Shown piece by piece: positions 13,881-25,208 of a DNA stretch of 64,000 nt (position 1 is the stretch's first letter; each line of letters begins with the position of its first letter). Location of the stretch: assembly GCA_025677815.1 (NCBI GenBank), contig JAIXMP010000056.1:62001-126000 (forward strand), given 5' to 3'. Below the pieces are notes generated by a model that saw only the letters and a program-made list of their open reading frames with translations, did not search any database and was not told the DNA's origin. Both the position numbers and the translations under genes were made by a program. The stretch is from Phascolomyces articulosus. Taxonomy: Eukaryota > Mucoromycota > Mucoromycetes > Mucorales > Lichtheimiaceae.

Positions 13881-13954
13881 AAATAAATAGGCGGAACATT
13901 TTTTATATAGCTGCTACTTGCTCCTACATAGGGAAATACCGCCTATTTACTTTC
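13881..13954. repeat. Short foldback (inverted repeat)
   Basis: Arms AAATAGGCGG (13885-13894) and CCGCCTATTT (13939-13948) are perfect inverted repeats. They extend imperfectly outward (AAATAAATAGGCGG against AAAGTAAATAGGCGG). The core ACCGCCTATT recurs once more near 5116, so it may be a dispersed element or a regulatory motif. Confidence 0.5.
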
Positions 13955-14720
13955 CCTAAGGTTCTTCGACTACATCACTACAACTATTCTGAATAACAAT
14001 ATATAGTCTCGATACTTTTTTGTTTTGTTGTGTGTATCAAGGGTTTTTCTAACAGTAATGCATCGAGGTCAATATGGATCCTGGGATGTTCAAACAATAC
14101 TGTCCATCTTTCATCTTTTTATCGTACCAGAGGACATGTCAGAAAGGGATTATAGATGTACAACAGTTAAGAATTTGATCAAACCACTAGATTTCTTATC
14201 AATGATTACACCTTCAGCTTGGCACCATTTTTGGGATATATAATGTTGCAACGTTGAAGGCACGCTTGGAATTTCTAAATCATCAAACATTTTTCCAAAT
14301 GACAAAACTGTGTCCCAATTCGAATATATTTTGAAGTACCATATTGTAAAACGTCAAGTTGATCTAATGTAGTCAAGGGAAACACGACAGATGCGACCGG
14401 TTCCTTGACTCGTACATACATGCTATAAAACTACATTTAGATAGTGATGTTCTTTTTGAAGATCATACTAATTTGTCTGAACAAGCCTACGTTGCGCCAA
14501 AATTTGGGTCCCGTTATTAGTCGAAAGGTTGTTTCGAGATACTGGAATTAGTCCTTATTGAGGGATACCATCCATGGCGTTGTGCTAGACTCTGGATTTG
14601 CGATGAAACTTGATCTTCGTTTATTGAATTCGTTAAAATAACATGCACCTGACTATTCCTCTATTGAATTTACCAATGAATTATTTAACAGTAAATAGTA
14701 TAAATAAAAAATAAAGGTGG

Positions 14721-14858
14721 CACCATAAAAAATAATCCTGTAGAATACTGTGAAATACTGTGAAAGGCTCTAATTCACAGTATTTTACAGGATTGTAGAA
14801 TTAAATTTAACAGTATTTCACAGTATTTTTCAGGATCCGCAGGATTTTTTTTATGGTG
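14721..14858. mobile_element. CACTA-type MITE, 138 bp, with TGG target duplication
   Basis: The ends are CACCATAAAAAA and its inverted copy TTTTTTTATGGTG. The arms continue inward as imperfect inverted repeats: TCCTGTAGAATACTGTGAAA on one side, and TCCTGCGGATCCTGAAAAAT then ACTGTGAAA on the other. The motif TACTGTGAAA and its inverse are repeated several times inside. TGG directly repeats on both flanks (14718-14720 and 14859-14861), a 3-bp target-site duplication. CAC-starting ends, 3-bp duplication and subterminal repeats are the diagnosis of the CACTA superfamily. There is no coding capacity, so it needs a transposase in trans. Its ends share CAC..TAAAAAA with the full element at 37177-42226. 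Confidence 0.8.
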
Positions 14859-16613
14859 TGGCGCTGACGGCAAAAGAGCATTTAAATCAATACTTGATGT
14901 GCAATGGTAGAAATTGACCGAATGCTTCCTTTACCCAAGTTAGCAATGATGTGTTGTTGAATTGGTTAAGGCAGCTGGTGTGTTGTGCTGCTTCATTTTG
15001 GACTTTTGGTGTCTACTTTGTTTTATCTTTCGAATGAACGTATTCTATATTTGGTTGTATGTCATTGATAGTTGCTAGTTGCGGCGACTGACAATATGAA
15101 GACTCTAGAACGGTTACTGACGACTATATCTCAGGCCATGGTATCATCGATCTAATTTATATACACTTTTACTTTGTATTCGGGTAATGAACAAAGCAGC
15201 AAAGGAGTAAGGGAAGCCAAGAATATTATCAAGTAAAGCAACATAGCATTGTTACTGAGCTAAACAAATATGATGTGCTATTCAACATCATATATACAAA
15301 AATGTAAATGTTTTCTTATTGCCTATCATTTCTTTGCTCCATTTTATGATAGTTATTAATAAAATCACTTACCTATTATTGCTTTTAATACGTATCTTGG
15401 ATCCAAGGTTTTTTTTCACAATATATTTATAGCCAAATTGTTCTTGGAATTGATGTTCTTTTAACAAATTCCTGGTTTTGTCAGAAACTAAGAGTGTGCC
15501 ATCTCCCAAACGATTGTTTGTTTTTGTCGTATTTACATGTAGTAATAAATGCTACGAACGTAAAGGAATGTTGGGTATTCTTATTCTGCATGAAAAAACA
15601 TTAGTACAGTTCTTTCAACATCCAATGGATAGTATATAATATAACAAATATATAAATGAGAACTGTTATCTATTTCTCGATGTCAGTAACAGTACGTATC
15701 TAAGCAAATTTTAGTAAATATACTTTCCACCAAATTTGCATGTAAATTAATTCCTGTTGTACCCGAACATATAACCATATTTAGAACGCCTCATTTCATT
15801 GCATATGAAGTCGTGATGTCATTTATCTATATGTATTTGGATTATAAATGTATATAATTCATCCTATTTCTCACTTTTGATATCCAATGAAGTGGTTGCC
15901 TGTGTACACTATGAAAATGTCCTTTAAGGCTTGTTTTTTAAATAAAAAAAAATGGCTGCTTTTTTACTAACTCTGATGATTAATAAAGCTAATCCAGTGC
16001 CTTAAAAATAACAACCTTATTATTAGTCCACTTTAATGGTAGAATAAATAAGTGGTGCGTATAAAATATAGCCCAATCTAAGGAAAATATATGATTAAGA
16101 AGTGAGAATAATATGTAATGTAGATTCACTATAGAAACAATTATAGTTATTTGCCTGAAATTTTGCGAATGCTGCGCTTGTTTGTCCAATTGCGTGCAAA
16201 AAGAAGATGACCGTTGTCAAGAAATTTGCTGCCATTTAATTGGCTCCAGGCGATATATAAAATAAGCATTTTTCCAGCATTGATTTTACCAAACCCTCTT
16301 TTTTTAATATTTTCTGTCGCGCCCAAGGAACCTTTTTCTCTCTTTTTTTCTCTTACTTACACAACATTCTTTATAATCTTTCATTTTCCCCTCCCTCCTT
16401 TTCGACAAGGTACGAGAAAATAAAAAGAAAAGCAATTATTGTTTTTACATTACTGTTGATGTTGTTCTGCATGCTGTAATGTATTTTTCTTTTAATTCTG
16501 CACTTTTTTTTATGCTGGTTTTTATTTTATTTTATTTTACAGTTCAACTGATTATATAACAAAAAACTTTTTTTATTTTGCATAATATTCCAGATCTAAC
16601 GAAAATCAAAAAG

Positions 16614-19600
16614 ATGGATTGTACACACGAAGTTCAATTTAACGGTCTTTGTGCACTATGTGGTGCCATTTTAGAGACGTAAGGAAAAAAAAAGAAAATA
16701 ACGTGTTTTTATTTATTTTTAAGTGATTTAAGAAAATCAATAATTTTTAATAACTTTTATCTTGTTATTGTTTCGTGATTAGGAATGAGAACACGAAAAC
16801 ACATATTAATATGAGTCACAACACAATGGGTTTAACAGTTAGTCGACGAGTAAGTAAAATAGAGCTAGTAGCAGATTTAAGCTTTATCTTTTTTTTATGT
16901 TGCAAAATTATAACAAAGCGAAAAGAAGGAGGAGAGATGGCTCTTACACATGCAAACACGCTCATTTATGTTTATGTTTTATAACTTATTCTTATATTCA
17001 TATTTTTTTTATTAGGAAGCAGAACGATTAGAACAAGAAAATGCCCAAAGATTACTTGACGATCGGAAATTATCATTAATCCTTGATTTGGATCAAACTG
17101 TCGTCCATGCTACTTGGGACCCAACTGTTGGTGATTGGATGAGAGATGAGAATAATACAAATCATCCTGCCACAAAAGATATTCGCAAGTTTACATTACC
17201 TGGTAGTAGTTTGATGTATTATATTAAATTACGGTAAATATCTTTATAGATTATTATGAAGAAAATGAATGCTTTTATTAACTAATTAAACCCATCCGTT
17301 CTTTAGACCTGGATTATCCGAATTTTTAAGACAAGTGTCATCAATTTACGAATTACACATTTACACGATGGGTACTCGACATTATGCAGAAGCAGTAGCA
17401 CGAGAAATTGATCCGGAAGATAAATTGTTTCGAGGTCGTATTTTATCGCGCGATGAAAGTGGAAGTAAGTTGGAACTTTGCATTATATAGTGGCTGTATA
17501 CATTATATAAGTTTCTCTCTCTCTCTTTTTTTTTTCACGCCGTATTAAAAACAACGACTGACATGTCATTTTAGGTGTTACACAAAAGAAAATCCAACGT
17601 CTTTTTCCCTGCGATACATCCATGGTCGTGGTTTTGGATGATCGATCGGATGTTTGGAGCTTTTCTCCCAATTTAATCAAAATCAAACCTTGTCAGTAAA
17701 CCCTCTTTTTTTTTTAAAAAAAATTCTGTTGATCTTTTTCTTTTATTGTTCCTTGATGATGTATTAACCAAAAAAATAAATTCTTTGTGAAATAATAGAC
17801 GAGTTCTTTGTAGGCATTGGTGATATTAACTCCCCTTTTGCACCCAAACAAGTGAGTGAAACCAAATTTTTCTATTTTCTAATGTGGTAGCGGCGATTAT
17901 TGAACGATAATGCATATTCTCCTTTAGGTTCCCGATGTACCTGCGCAACCACCCAAGTCCCGCAATGAAGCAGGAAAACACACAGACAAAGAAGGCAATG
18001 GAGCTGATTCTGATAAAGGTAAACATTTGTGTTTATGTTTTTTCTTTCTTGCAGAAGAAATATGTACTCGTAAGACTTTTATTCCCACACCTGACGTAAT
18101 TGTTTATGTGACACATAGAAGGCGAAGCCAAAGATAAAAAAGAAACAAACGAAAAAGAAAAAGAAGAGGACGACGAAGATGAAAATAAAGAAGATGACGA
18201 AGAAGAAACTAAGGATGAATCAAAAATGTTAGAAGAGCAAGAAAAGATACAAGAAGCAATGGCAAAAGAACAACAGCAACAACGTCCATTAGCCCAAAAA
18301 CAAAATGAGTTAGCACCAGGTCAAGATCAGCCATTACTTGTAGATAATGATAAAGAATTATATACCATGACGACAGTGAGTGTTATTTATTTTTTAAACA
18401 TTCAAATCAGCTTAAAGAAATGTAACAAAAAATGTACTGATGGTTATTTTTATATTGAATATAGATCTTGACTGAAGTACATGACCGATTTTACAAAGGT
18501 TTAGAAGCTTATAATAAGCGAAAGGCAGGGAATGGTGTGGGAACACCTGTTGAAAAACCTGATGTCAAAGATCTAATTCCGATGATGAAAAAGAAGGTAT
18601 TAGATGGAATTCATATTGTGTTTTCAGGCTTGATCCCACAACAGCAAACATTGTCTGATTCCATGTATTGGCGATTAGCGGAATCATTTGGGGCTGTGTG
18701 TTTACCTGACTTGACTGGTAATGTTACACATGTCATTGCAGCAAAGGTTCGTGTTCTTTGGGGGTAGGCGTTAAGTGAAAAACTGATGAATACTTACATG
18801 TTTTTTATGCTATTAGGCTGGAACAGATAAAGTAAATCGGGCAAGACGAACAAACAAGATTTTTATTGTAACAATAGATTGGTTACTGGATAGCACTGCA
18901 CGATGGGAAAAACAAGATGAAAAACGATATATATTGCCGTCATTGAATCCTTCGGGTGGTGACTCTGGTGAAGTGGAGGTAGAGAATCCAGAATCTACTC
19001 CATTTGATGATGGTGCGTTTGATCCTGATGAACATAGTATTGGAGAAGATGTTGATTGGGATGAAATGGATAGAGAAGTGGACGACGCCCTTAATGAAAG
19101 TGGAACGGACTTTGGAGACACAGATTCGGAAGCACTTGATAGGTAAAAATTGATGAGATTGTCATACAAATAATATCACACACAGAGGATCTCCATATTA
19201 ATTTACTATTTCCTTTCTTTCAAATACAGCCCGTCATCATCACAAAATTCATTTACAAGAAAAGCAAGAAGGAAACGAAATGAAAATACCGATGGGTCAG
19301 AAAGTGAAAGTGGTGACGAAACCAAATCACCATTAGCAAAACGAAGAATGACAACAGCGATGCGTGGACGATCACAATTATCACAAGTATCTACTTTAAA
19401 TGATAATGGTGATACTGATGATAATAATAGTATACCAGATAGTGAATTGGATGTTCCAGATTTAGGAGATTTAGATGATGAAGAAAACCGACGTATGGAT
19501 TATTATGATGACGAAGATGATATAGGAAATCAAGAAGAAGACGAGGATGATGAGGACGACGACGACGATACTTCATCATTAGACGATTTCGCTGGTGCTC

Positions 19601-19620
19601 TTGATGATCAAATTGACTAA
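16614..19620 (+). CDS. FCP1: RNA polymerase II CTD phosphatase Fcp1
   Basis: Eleven exons: 16614-16678, 16783-16849, 17016-17233, 17307-17464, 17575-17691, 17799-17851, 17928-18018, 18119-18375, 18465-18746, 18817-19142, 19230-19620 (674 aa). The N-terminus has a C-x-H..C-x2-C cluster (CTHEVQFNGLCALCG). The catalytic DxDxT motif is DLDQT at residues 68-72, with the FCPH domain continuing through RPGLSEFLRQ, YTMGTRHYAEAVA and VVLDDRSDVWSF. An acidic/basic low-complexity linker (about 250-340) precedes a BRCT domain at about 385-470 (GIHIVFSGLIP, WRLAESFGAV, VTHVIAAKAGTDK, VTIDWLLDS). A very acidic C-terminus resembles the TFIIF-binding tail. It dephosphorylates the Pol II C-terminal domain in the nucleus. 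One donor is the non-standard GTCAGT at 17692, selected because it restores KPYEFF. Confidence 0.93.
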
Positions 19621-20661
19621 AAAGGAATACGTGCAAACAAACCGCATATCCATTTATACTTTTATTATTATTACTATCATTCAAAAAAAAGTGTTGTAAA
19701 CCCATTTGTCTTATTGTTTTTGCATATATCACCCCTTATATATTCATCACTCTTCATTTATTATTTTCTGTTTCCAACTACAAACCACATTTTACTATCG
19801 AATCCATGCATCCATTCTTTCTTCCAAAAAAAAAAAGAGAAAAAGAGAAAAGCCTTTGCTTAGTTGTCATATATATAGTGTGTCATTTTCATAATCATTT
19901 GTAGAAAAAAAAGATGTTTAATAGTAGTTAGCAGTTGTTGTACTTTCTTTTTTATCGAATTATGTAAATATAACTTTTTTTTAAAAGAAAAAGAATTCGG
20001 GGTGGTGTTGTACATAACAACACCAACAACAATGACTTGCAATTATTATATTATATTATTTTTTTTTAGCTTGGCAATAAAAACCATATATCATAGTACG
20101 TCAAACTCCTTGAAACAATCAAAATATGTACAATGATTCAATATAAACACAGGGTCCTAAATTCTAAAATAATATAGTGTCAAATAGAATAGCATGATGA
20201 CTATTACTATACTAAAAATTGACAGTGGTGTCACTTATTCGATAGATATTATATCATCCTATTTATATATGTATATATAGTCAGCACTATTAAAGAACGG
20301 ACTCTTCTTTGCATATGATTAGACTGATTATATAAATTAAAGAGAACATTCCAAAAGGAAAACTTGTGAAGCTGGCTGAGTCGCGCTTTTCTTTAGAAAA
20401 AAGAACAATGCTTGAAAGGACAAGTTACACATTGGCTATATAAAAAATATTCACACTGCGATAAATTACACGCATGCATAAAAGATATAATAGTAATAAT
20501 AGTAAAATAATAATAACAAACATAGAACAAGTTCCCAGTTTACTTTTCATTCTCTTCTTTCTTTCTTCTTCTATTTTTCCCTTCCCCAACAAACTTTCGT
20601 TTCTTTTCCTTTTCCTTTTATTTTTTTATATATTTATATTTTCATTTGAAAATAAAAGAAG
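19621..20661. other. Intergenic region, FCP1 3' end and Ca2+-pump promoter
   Basis: No gene seen in about 1 kb. Homopolymers and short repeats occur. A TGAGTCGCG site near 20377 resembles a bZIP (AP-1-like) half site, but this is a single weak match. The last ~110 bp before 20662 are strongly T/C-rich. Confidence 0.45.
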
Positions 20662-23600
20662 ATGCCTCGAGAAGAACAGAGGCCGTTGATCAGTAATGAT
20701 CATCAAGGTTCCTTTGGGGTATCACCTCAAGAGCTTTCACATTTAGTCGATCCAAAAAGTCCACACTTACTCGAAAGATTGGGCGGTACAGAGCAGCTAG
20801 CTAAAAAATTACGTGTTGATGTTCGTGTCGGTTTATCTACTGACGAAGGTGTAGAACGATCAAGTGACATGCCGTTTACAGAACGCCAGGCTGTCTTTGG
20901 TCGAAATGTATTGCCTGAAGCTCAAAGTAAAACTTTTATGGAATTACTATGGGCTGCTTACAATGACAAAACTTTGAGTATGTTACTATTATTATTATTG
21001 CTTATATTTGAAATGTTTGAAATACCCTCCTTTTTAACTTTTTTTTTCACAATTTTCTTGAATGGCATTTTAGTTATGTTGACCATAGCGTCATTTGTCA
21101 GTCTTGCAGTCGGTATATGGGAAGACTACTCGCCACGACACCCCCCAGATGAGCCACGTGTTGGCTGGTAAGTTTTCGTGGCTAATAAATGTGACACATA
21201 CTTTCGTATCTATTAACCTTCTAATTATAAAAAAAATATTATATATCTCCGATTTCTATAAAATCATACCATATACAAACAAAATATATCATTTTATTTT
21301 TATTAGGGTCGAAGGCACCGCTATTCTTGTTGCTGTATTAGCTGTTGTTTTAACCAACGCTGTCAATGATTATCAAAAAGAAGCTCAATTTAAAAAACTC
21401 AACGCCAAGAAAGAAGACCGTGAAGTCAAAGTCTTGCGGGGTGGTAAACAACAACAAATTAGTGTCTATGACTTGAATGTCGGTGATGTTCTCGAACTTG
21501 AACCGGGTGATATTGTTCCCGTTGATGGTGTCTTTTTACAAGGTCATAATTTGGCTTGTGATGAATCTTCAGCCACAGGTGAAACTGATACTATGAAGAA
21601 ACAAGTCGAAGGAAAAGGTGATTGCTTTATTTTATCTGGCTCAAAGGTCTTGGAAGGTGTTGGTCGCGCACTTGTCATTGCTGTCGGTGAACATTCTTTT
21701 TATGGTAAGACCATGATGTCTATGCGTGGCGAAGAGTCCGAAGGTACTCCCTTGCAAATCAAATTGGATGTATTGGCCGAACAAATTGCAAAACTTGGTT
21801 TCGCTGCTGCTTTGGCTATGCTTTTGACTTTGGTCATCAAGTTCTTTATCCAAGCCTCATTACAAGATGAATTCCCTCCAGCTGGTGAAATTGCTGCTGC
21901 TATGATTAGTATTGTTATTCAAGCTATTACTATTATTGTTGTTGCTGTCCCTGAAGGTTTACCTATGGCCGTCACCATGGCATTGGCTTTTGCTACCACC
22001 CAAATGCTCAAGGATAATAACCTCGTTCGTGTATTGGCAGCATGTGAAACCATGGGAAACGCCACCGCCATCTGTTCGGATAAAACGGGTACATTGACCC
22101 AAAACAGAATGACTGTTGTACGCGGTACATTGGCCGAAGAATCTTTTGATTCCATCGAAAACATCAAGGATTGGGCAAAGAAAGTGGATCCTAAGGCAGT
22201 TCAGGAGTTATTGTTTGAAAACATTGCCATCAATTCTACGGCGTTTGAAGGCAAGGATGAAAATGGTAATGTTGATTTTGTCGGCTCTAAAACGGAATGT
22301 GCTTTGCTCAGTTTCTCCAAGTCTCTTGGAAGCAGTTATGAAGATATTCGCCATGACACTAAGGTCGCCAAGGTATTCCCCTTCTCATCCAAGCGCAAGA
22401 CCATGACTACTGTTATCAAAGTACAAGAAAACACTGCTTCTTCCAAATCTCAATCTGATTATCGCGTCTATGCCAAGGGCGCGTCTGAAATTGTCTTGGG
22501 TGCCTGTACACGCTTTGTGGACGCCAAGGGTAACACTAACAAGTTCGACAAGGAAGTTCGTACTCGTTGGAACAACATTATTACCGAATACGCCAACAAT
22601 GCTTTACGTACTATTGCTTTGGCTTACCGCGATATCAATACTGAAGAATTTGAATCTGCTACCAGCAATGATGAACCTCCTCTTGAAGAATTGACATTAA
22701 TTGGTATTGTGGGTATTATGGATCCTCTTCGACCTGGTGTCGTCGAATCTGTTGCCAAATTCCGTGAAGCTGGTGTATTCGTCCGCATGATCACTGGTGA
22801 CAATTTGAACACAGCTAAGGCTATTGCTCGTAATGCTGGTATCCTTACCAAGGGTGGTGAAGCATTGACTGGTCCTGAATTACGCGCTATGTCCATTGAA
22901 GAACAGCGCAAAGTTATTCCTCGTTTACAAGTACTGGCTCGCTCCTCTCCTACAGATAAGACTATTGTTGTCAGCCGTCTCCAAGAACAAGATCAAGTCG
23001 TTGGTATGACTGGTGATGGTACTAATGATGGACCTGCACTCAAATTAGCCGATGTTGGTTTCAGTATGGGTATTGCTGGTACAGAAGTCGCTAAGGAAGC
23101 TTCCGATATTATTCTTATGGATGATAACTTCAACTCTATCTTGAAAGCTTTGTTATGGGGTCGTGCTGTGAATGATGGTGTTCGCAAGTTCTTGACTTTC
23201 CAATTGACCGTCAATATTGCTGCTGTTGCTCTGTCCTTTATCAGTGCTGTCGGTTCCTCTAACTCAGAAAGTGTCTTGAGTGCTGTTCAACTTTTGTGGG
23301 TCAACCTTATCATGGATACCTTGGCTGCTTTGGCTTTGGCAACCGAACCACCAACTGAAGATTTACTCCAACGCAAGCCTATTTCGAAATACGCCCATTT
23401 GATCAACTTTACCATGGGTAAGATGATTATCGGTCAAGCTATTTTCCAAATTGTCATCAACTTGTGTGTTATTTATCTCGGCAAACCCATCTTCCATTTG
23501 GGTGACTCTCCTCATGACGAAGCTGTCTTGCGTACTATTGTATTCAACATTTTTGTCTTCTTGCAAGTCTTTAACGAAATCAATTGCCGTCGCATTGATG

Positions 23601-24193
23601 GTAGCATCAATGTATTCAAGGATATCTTTGATAACTGGATTTTTGTCACTATTCAAATCGTCGTCGTGGTAGGTCAAGTCTTGATTGTTACCTTTGGTGG
23701 TATTGCCTTCAAGACAACACCTTTGACACCTATGCAATGGTTGGTGACTGTCGCCATCGGTGCTCTTTCTATTCCTGTGGGTACAATTATTCGCTTGTTG
23801 CCTGATTGTGGATTTGAACGTCGATTCCGTGAAGAAGCACGTCAATTGGCTACTTATTCTCGTATGCATTGGGAGGGTGCTATTGGTGATGTCCGTAATG
23901 GTCTCCGTGTCTATTCCATGCTTCGCCGTTCCCGTCATCCTCACCGTAGTCATAGCCGTTCTGAATCCATCACCAGCGTTCGTTCCAGCTTGTTGGGTAC
24001 TTCTCCTCCACGTTATGGCGCAGTGCGCTCCGATTCTTCTCCACCTTCTCCTCAAGGAGTTGCTAATGGTAATAGTCCTGGAGGAAATACTAATCGATTT
24101 GCTTCATTGGTTGCTTATGCTCAAGATTTCAATCGTGCAGCTGAAGCAGCTGCTGATCGACAACAAAACAAAGCTTCCAATAACCATCAGTAG
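20662..24193 (+). CDS. PMC1: Calcium-transporting P-type ATPase (PMCA/PMC1 type)
   Basis: Three exons: 20662-20977, 21074-21167, 21307-24193 (1098 aa). P2B ATPase hallmarks are present: DESSATGETD (A-domain TGE), PEGLP in M4, the phosphorylation motif CSDKTGTLTQN with the catalytic Asp at residue 395, KGASE, MITGDN and MTGDGTNDGPALK. About ten transmembrane segments are visible. The C-terminal ~130 residues are Ser/Arg/Pro-rich and cytosolic. By family it pumps Ca2+ out of the cytosol, in fungi usually into the vacuole. Intron 1 (20978-21073) is AT-rich and could be misread as coding because its frame stays open; splicing it gives the normal NDKTLIMLTIASFV helix. The last exon encodes about 88% of the protein and has biased, C-ending codons suggesting strong expression. 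An open minus-strand frame inside it is a shadow. Confidence 0.93.
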
Positions 24194-25208
24194 TTATAGA
24201 TAATCTGCTTTTTTCATTTTTTAATCTTTCATTTGTAACATATATTATGTTGATACAAACACATATTTCATCTACATACACACACGCACACATTTTCTCT
24301 CTCTTTCACCATGCCTCATTTATTGGAATAAAAAGGTTCTTCATTTAACTTTATTTACGTCTTGTCATTTTTATTTTATTTTATTGGGGGAGGGGTAAAC
24401 TTCACCTATATCAATATCTATCATTGTATAAATATAATTATGGTAGAGTACACCCTGGTAATAACCATAATTGTAAACACAACAAAGTTATTTTTGTAGA
24501 AAGATAGGTTACCTATGAGCAAGTCAGCTTAGGGTTGGTCCGTGCACGTAAATTCATTTATCTTTTATTTTCAGATATCAATAAAATGTGAGGCAAGCGA
24601 TGTATTGTTACAGCATTCTTTATCTTACCATTTCAATATATGGGTTGTTGTTATGATGGATAAAAAAGGATTATATATAACTATTTTTTAAAAATAACTA
24701 TGGGGGTCCCAACACTATTTGTAATACTGCTTTCATATAAAAGGTACTGGTTAACCATTCGTTGCATATTTATTCTGCCACTACGATGGTCAGATCATAA
24801 ATAAATTGCATTGTAAAATGTCTTTAATCCATGGGACATTGATATAATTCATGATTCAATATTTTGATATTTATGGTTTGACAAAGAGAAAGAAAAGGGG
24901 AATTGATACTTTTGGTGGTTTGTTGCCTTTGTGGAACGTATTTGCTCAGAAGGACCTTTTCCAAAAACAATGTGCCAAAAATGGATAATTGCATAGCGAG
25001 AAATCCATTTGCTTTTTAACACTGGTCTTTGCTTCTTTTCACCACTCTTTTCTCATTTTAATCTTTTTCATTAGTATTATCATTTATTACTACACTGACT
25101 GTGCATCTGGTCGCGTGTTCTATTTGTAATTATTTCAATTTTGACTTTTTTTTTACATACTACGTATTATTACATATATTTTAATATCAAGACAATCACT
25201 ATCACAAC
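24194..25208. other. Intergenic region
   Basis: About 1 kb without a gene between the Ca2+-pump and the NIPA-like transporter. It contains a CA-rich stretch near 24260-24310 downstream of the pump. The upstream region of the next gene is T/C-rich. Nothing else is supportable. Confidence 0.5.

Larger units (their letters stand above)
13321..16613. other. Gene-poor interval with a MITE and a foldback repeat
   Basis: About 3.3 kb with no intact gene. A 72-codon open frame at 14025-14243 (+) begins near a GTGTGTATC context and has protein-like composition, but I recognise no family and it has no extension across introns. It may be a relic. Two inverted-repeat structures are listed separately (13881-13954 and 14721-14858). 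The final ~200 bp are T/C-rich and form the leader of the FCP1 gene. Confidence 0.5.

Noticed and set aside
20360..20390. Calcineurin/Crz1-type response element upstream of the Ca2+-ATPase
   Set aside because: Only a loose match (GGCTGAGTC) was found, not enough to call a site.
20978..21073. Extra Leu/Ile/Phe-rich transmembrane segment in the Ca2+-ATPase
   Set aside because: The frame stays open by chance, but it starts GTATGT, ends TTTTAG, and removing it restores the conserved NDKTLIMLTIASF helix, so it is an intron.
23363..24055. 230-codon minus-strand open frame inside the Ca2+-ATPase gene
   Set aside because: It lies antisense to a strongly conserved coding exon, has Thr/Arg/His-rich composition typical of a shadow frame, and shows no family resemblance.
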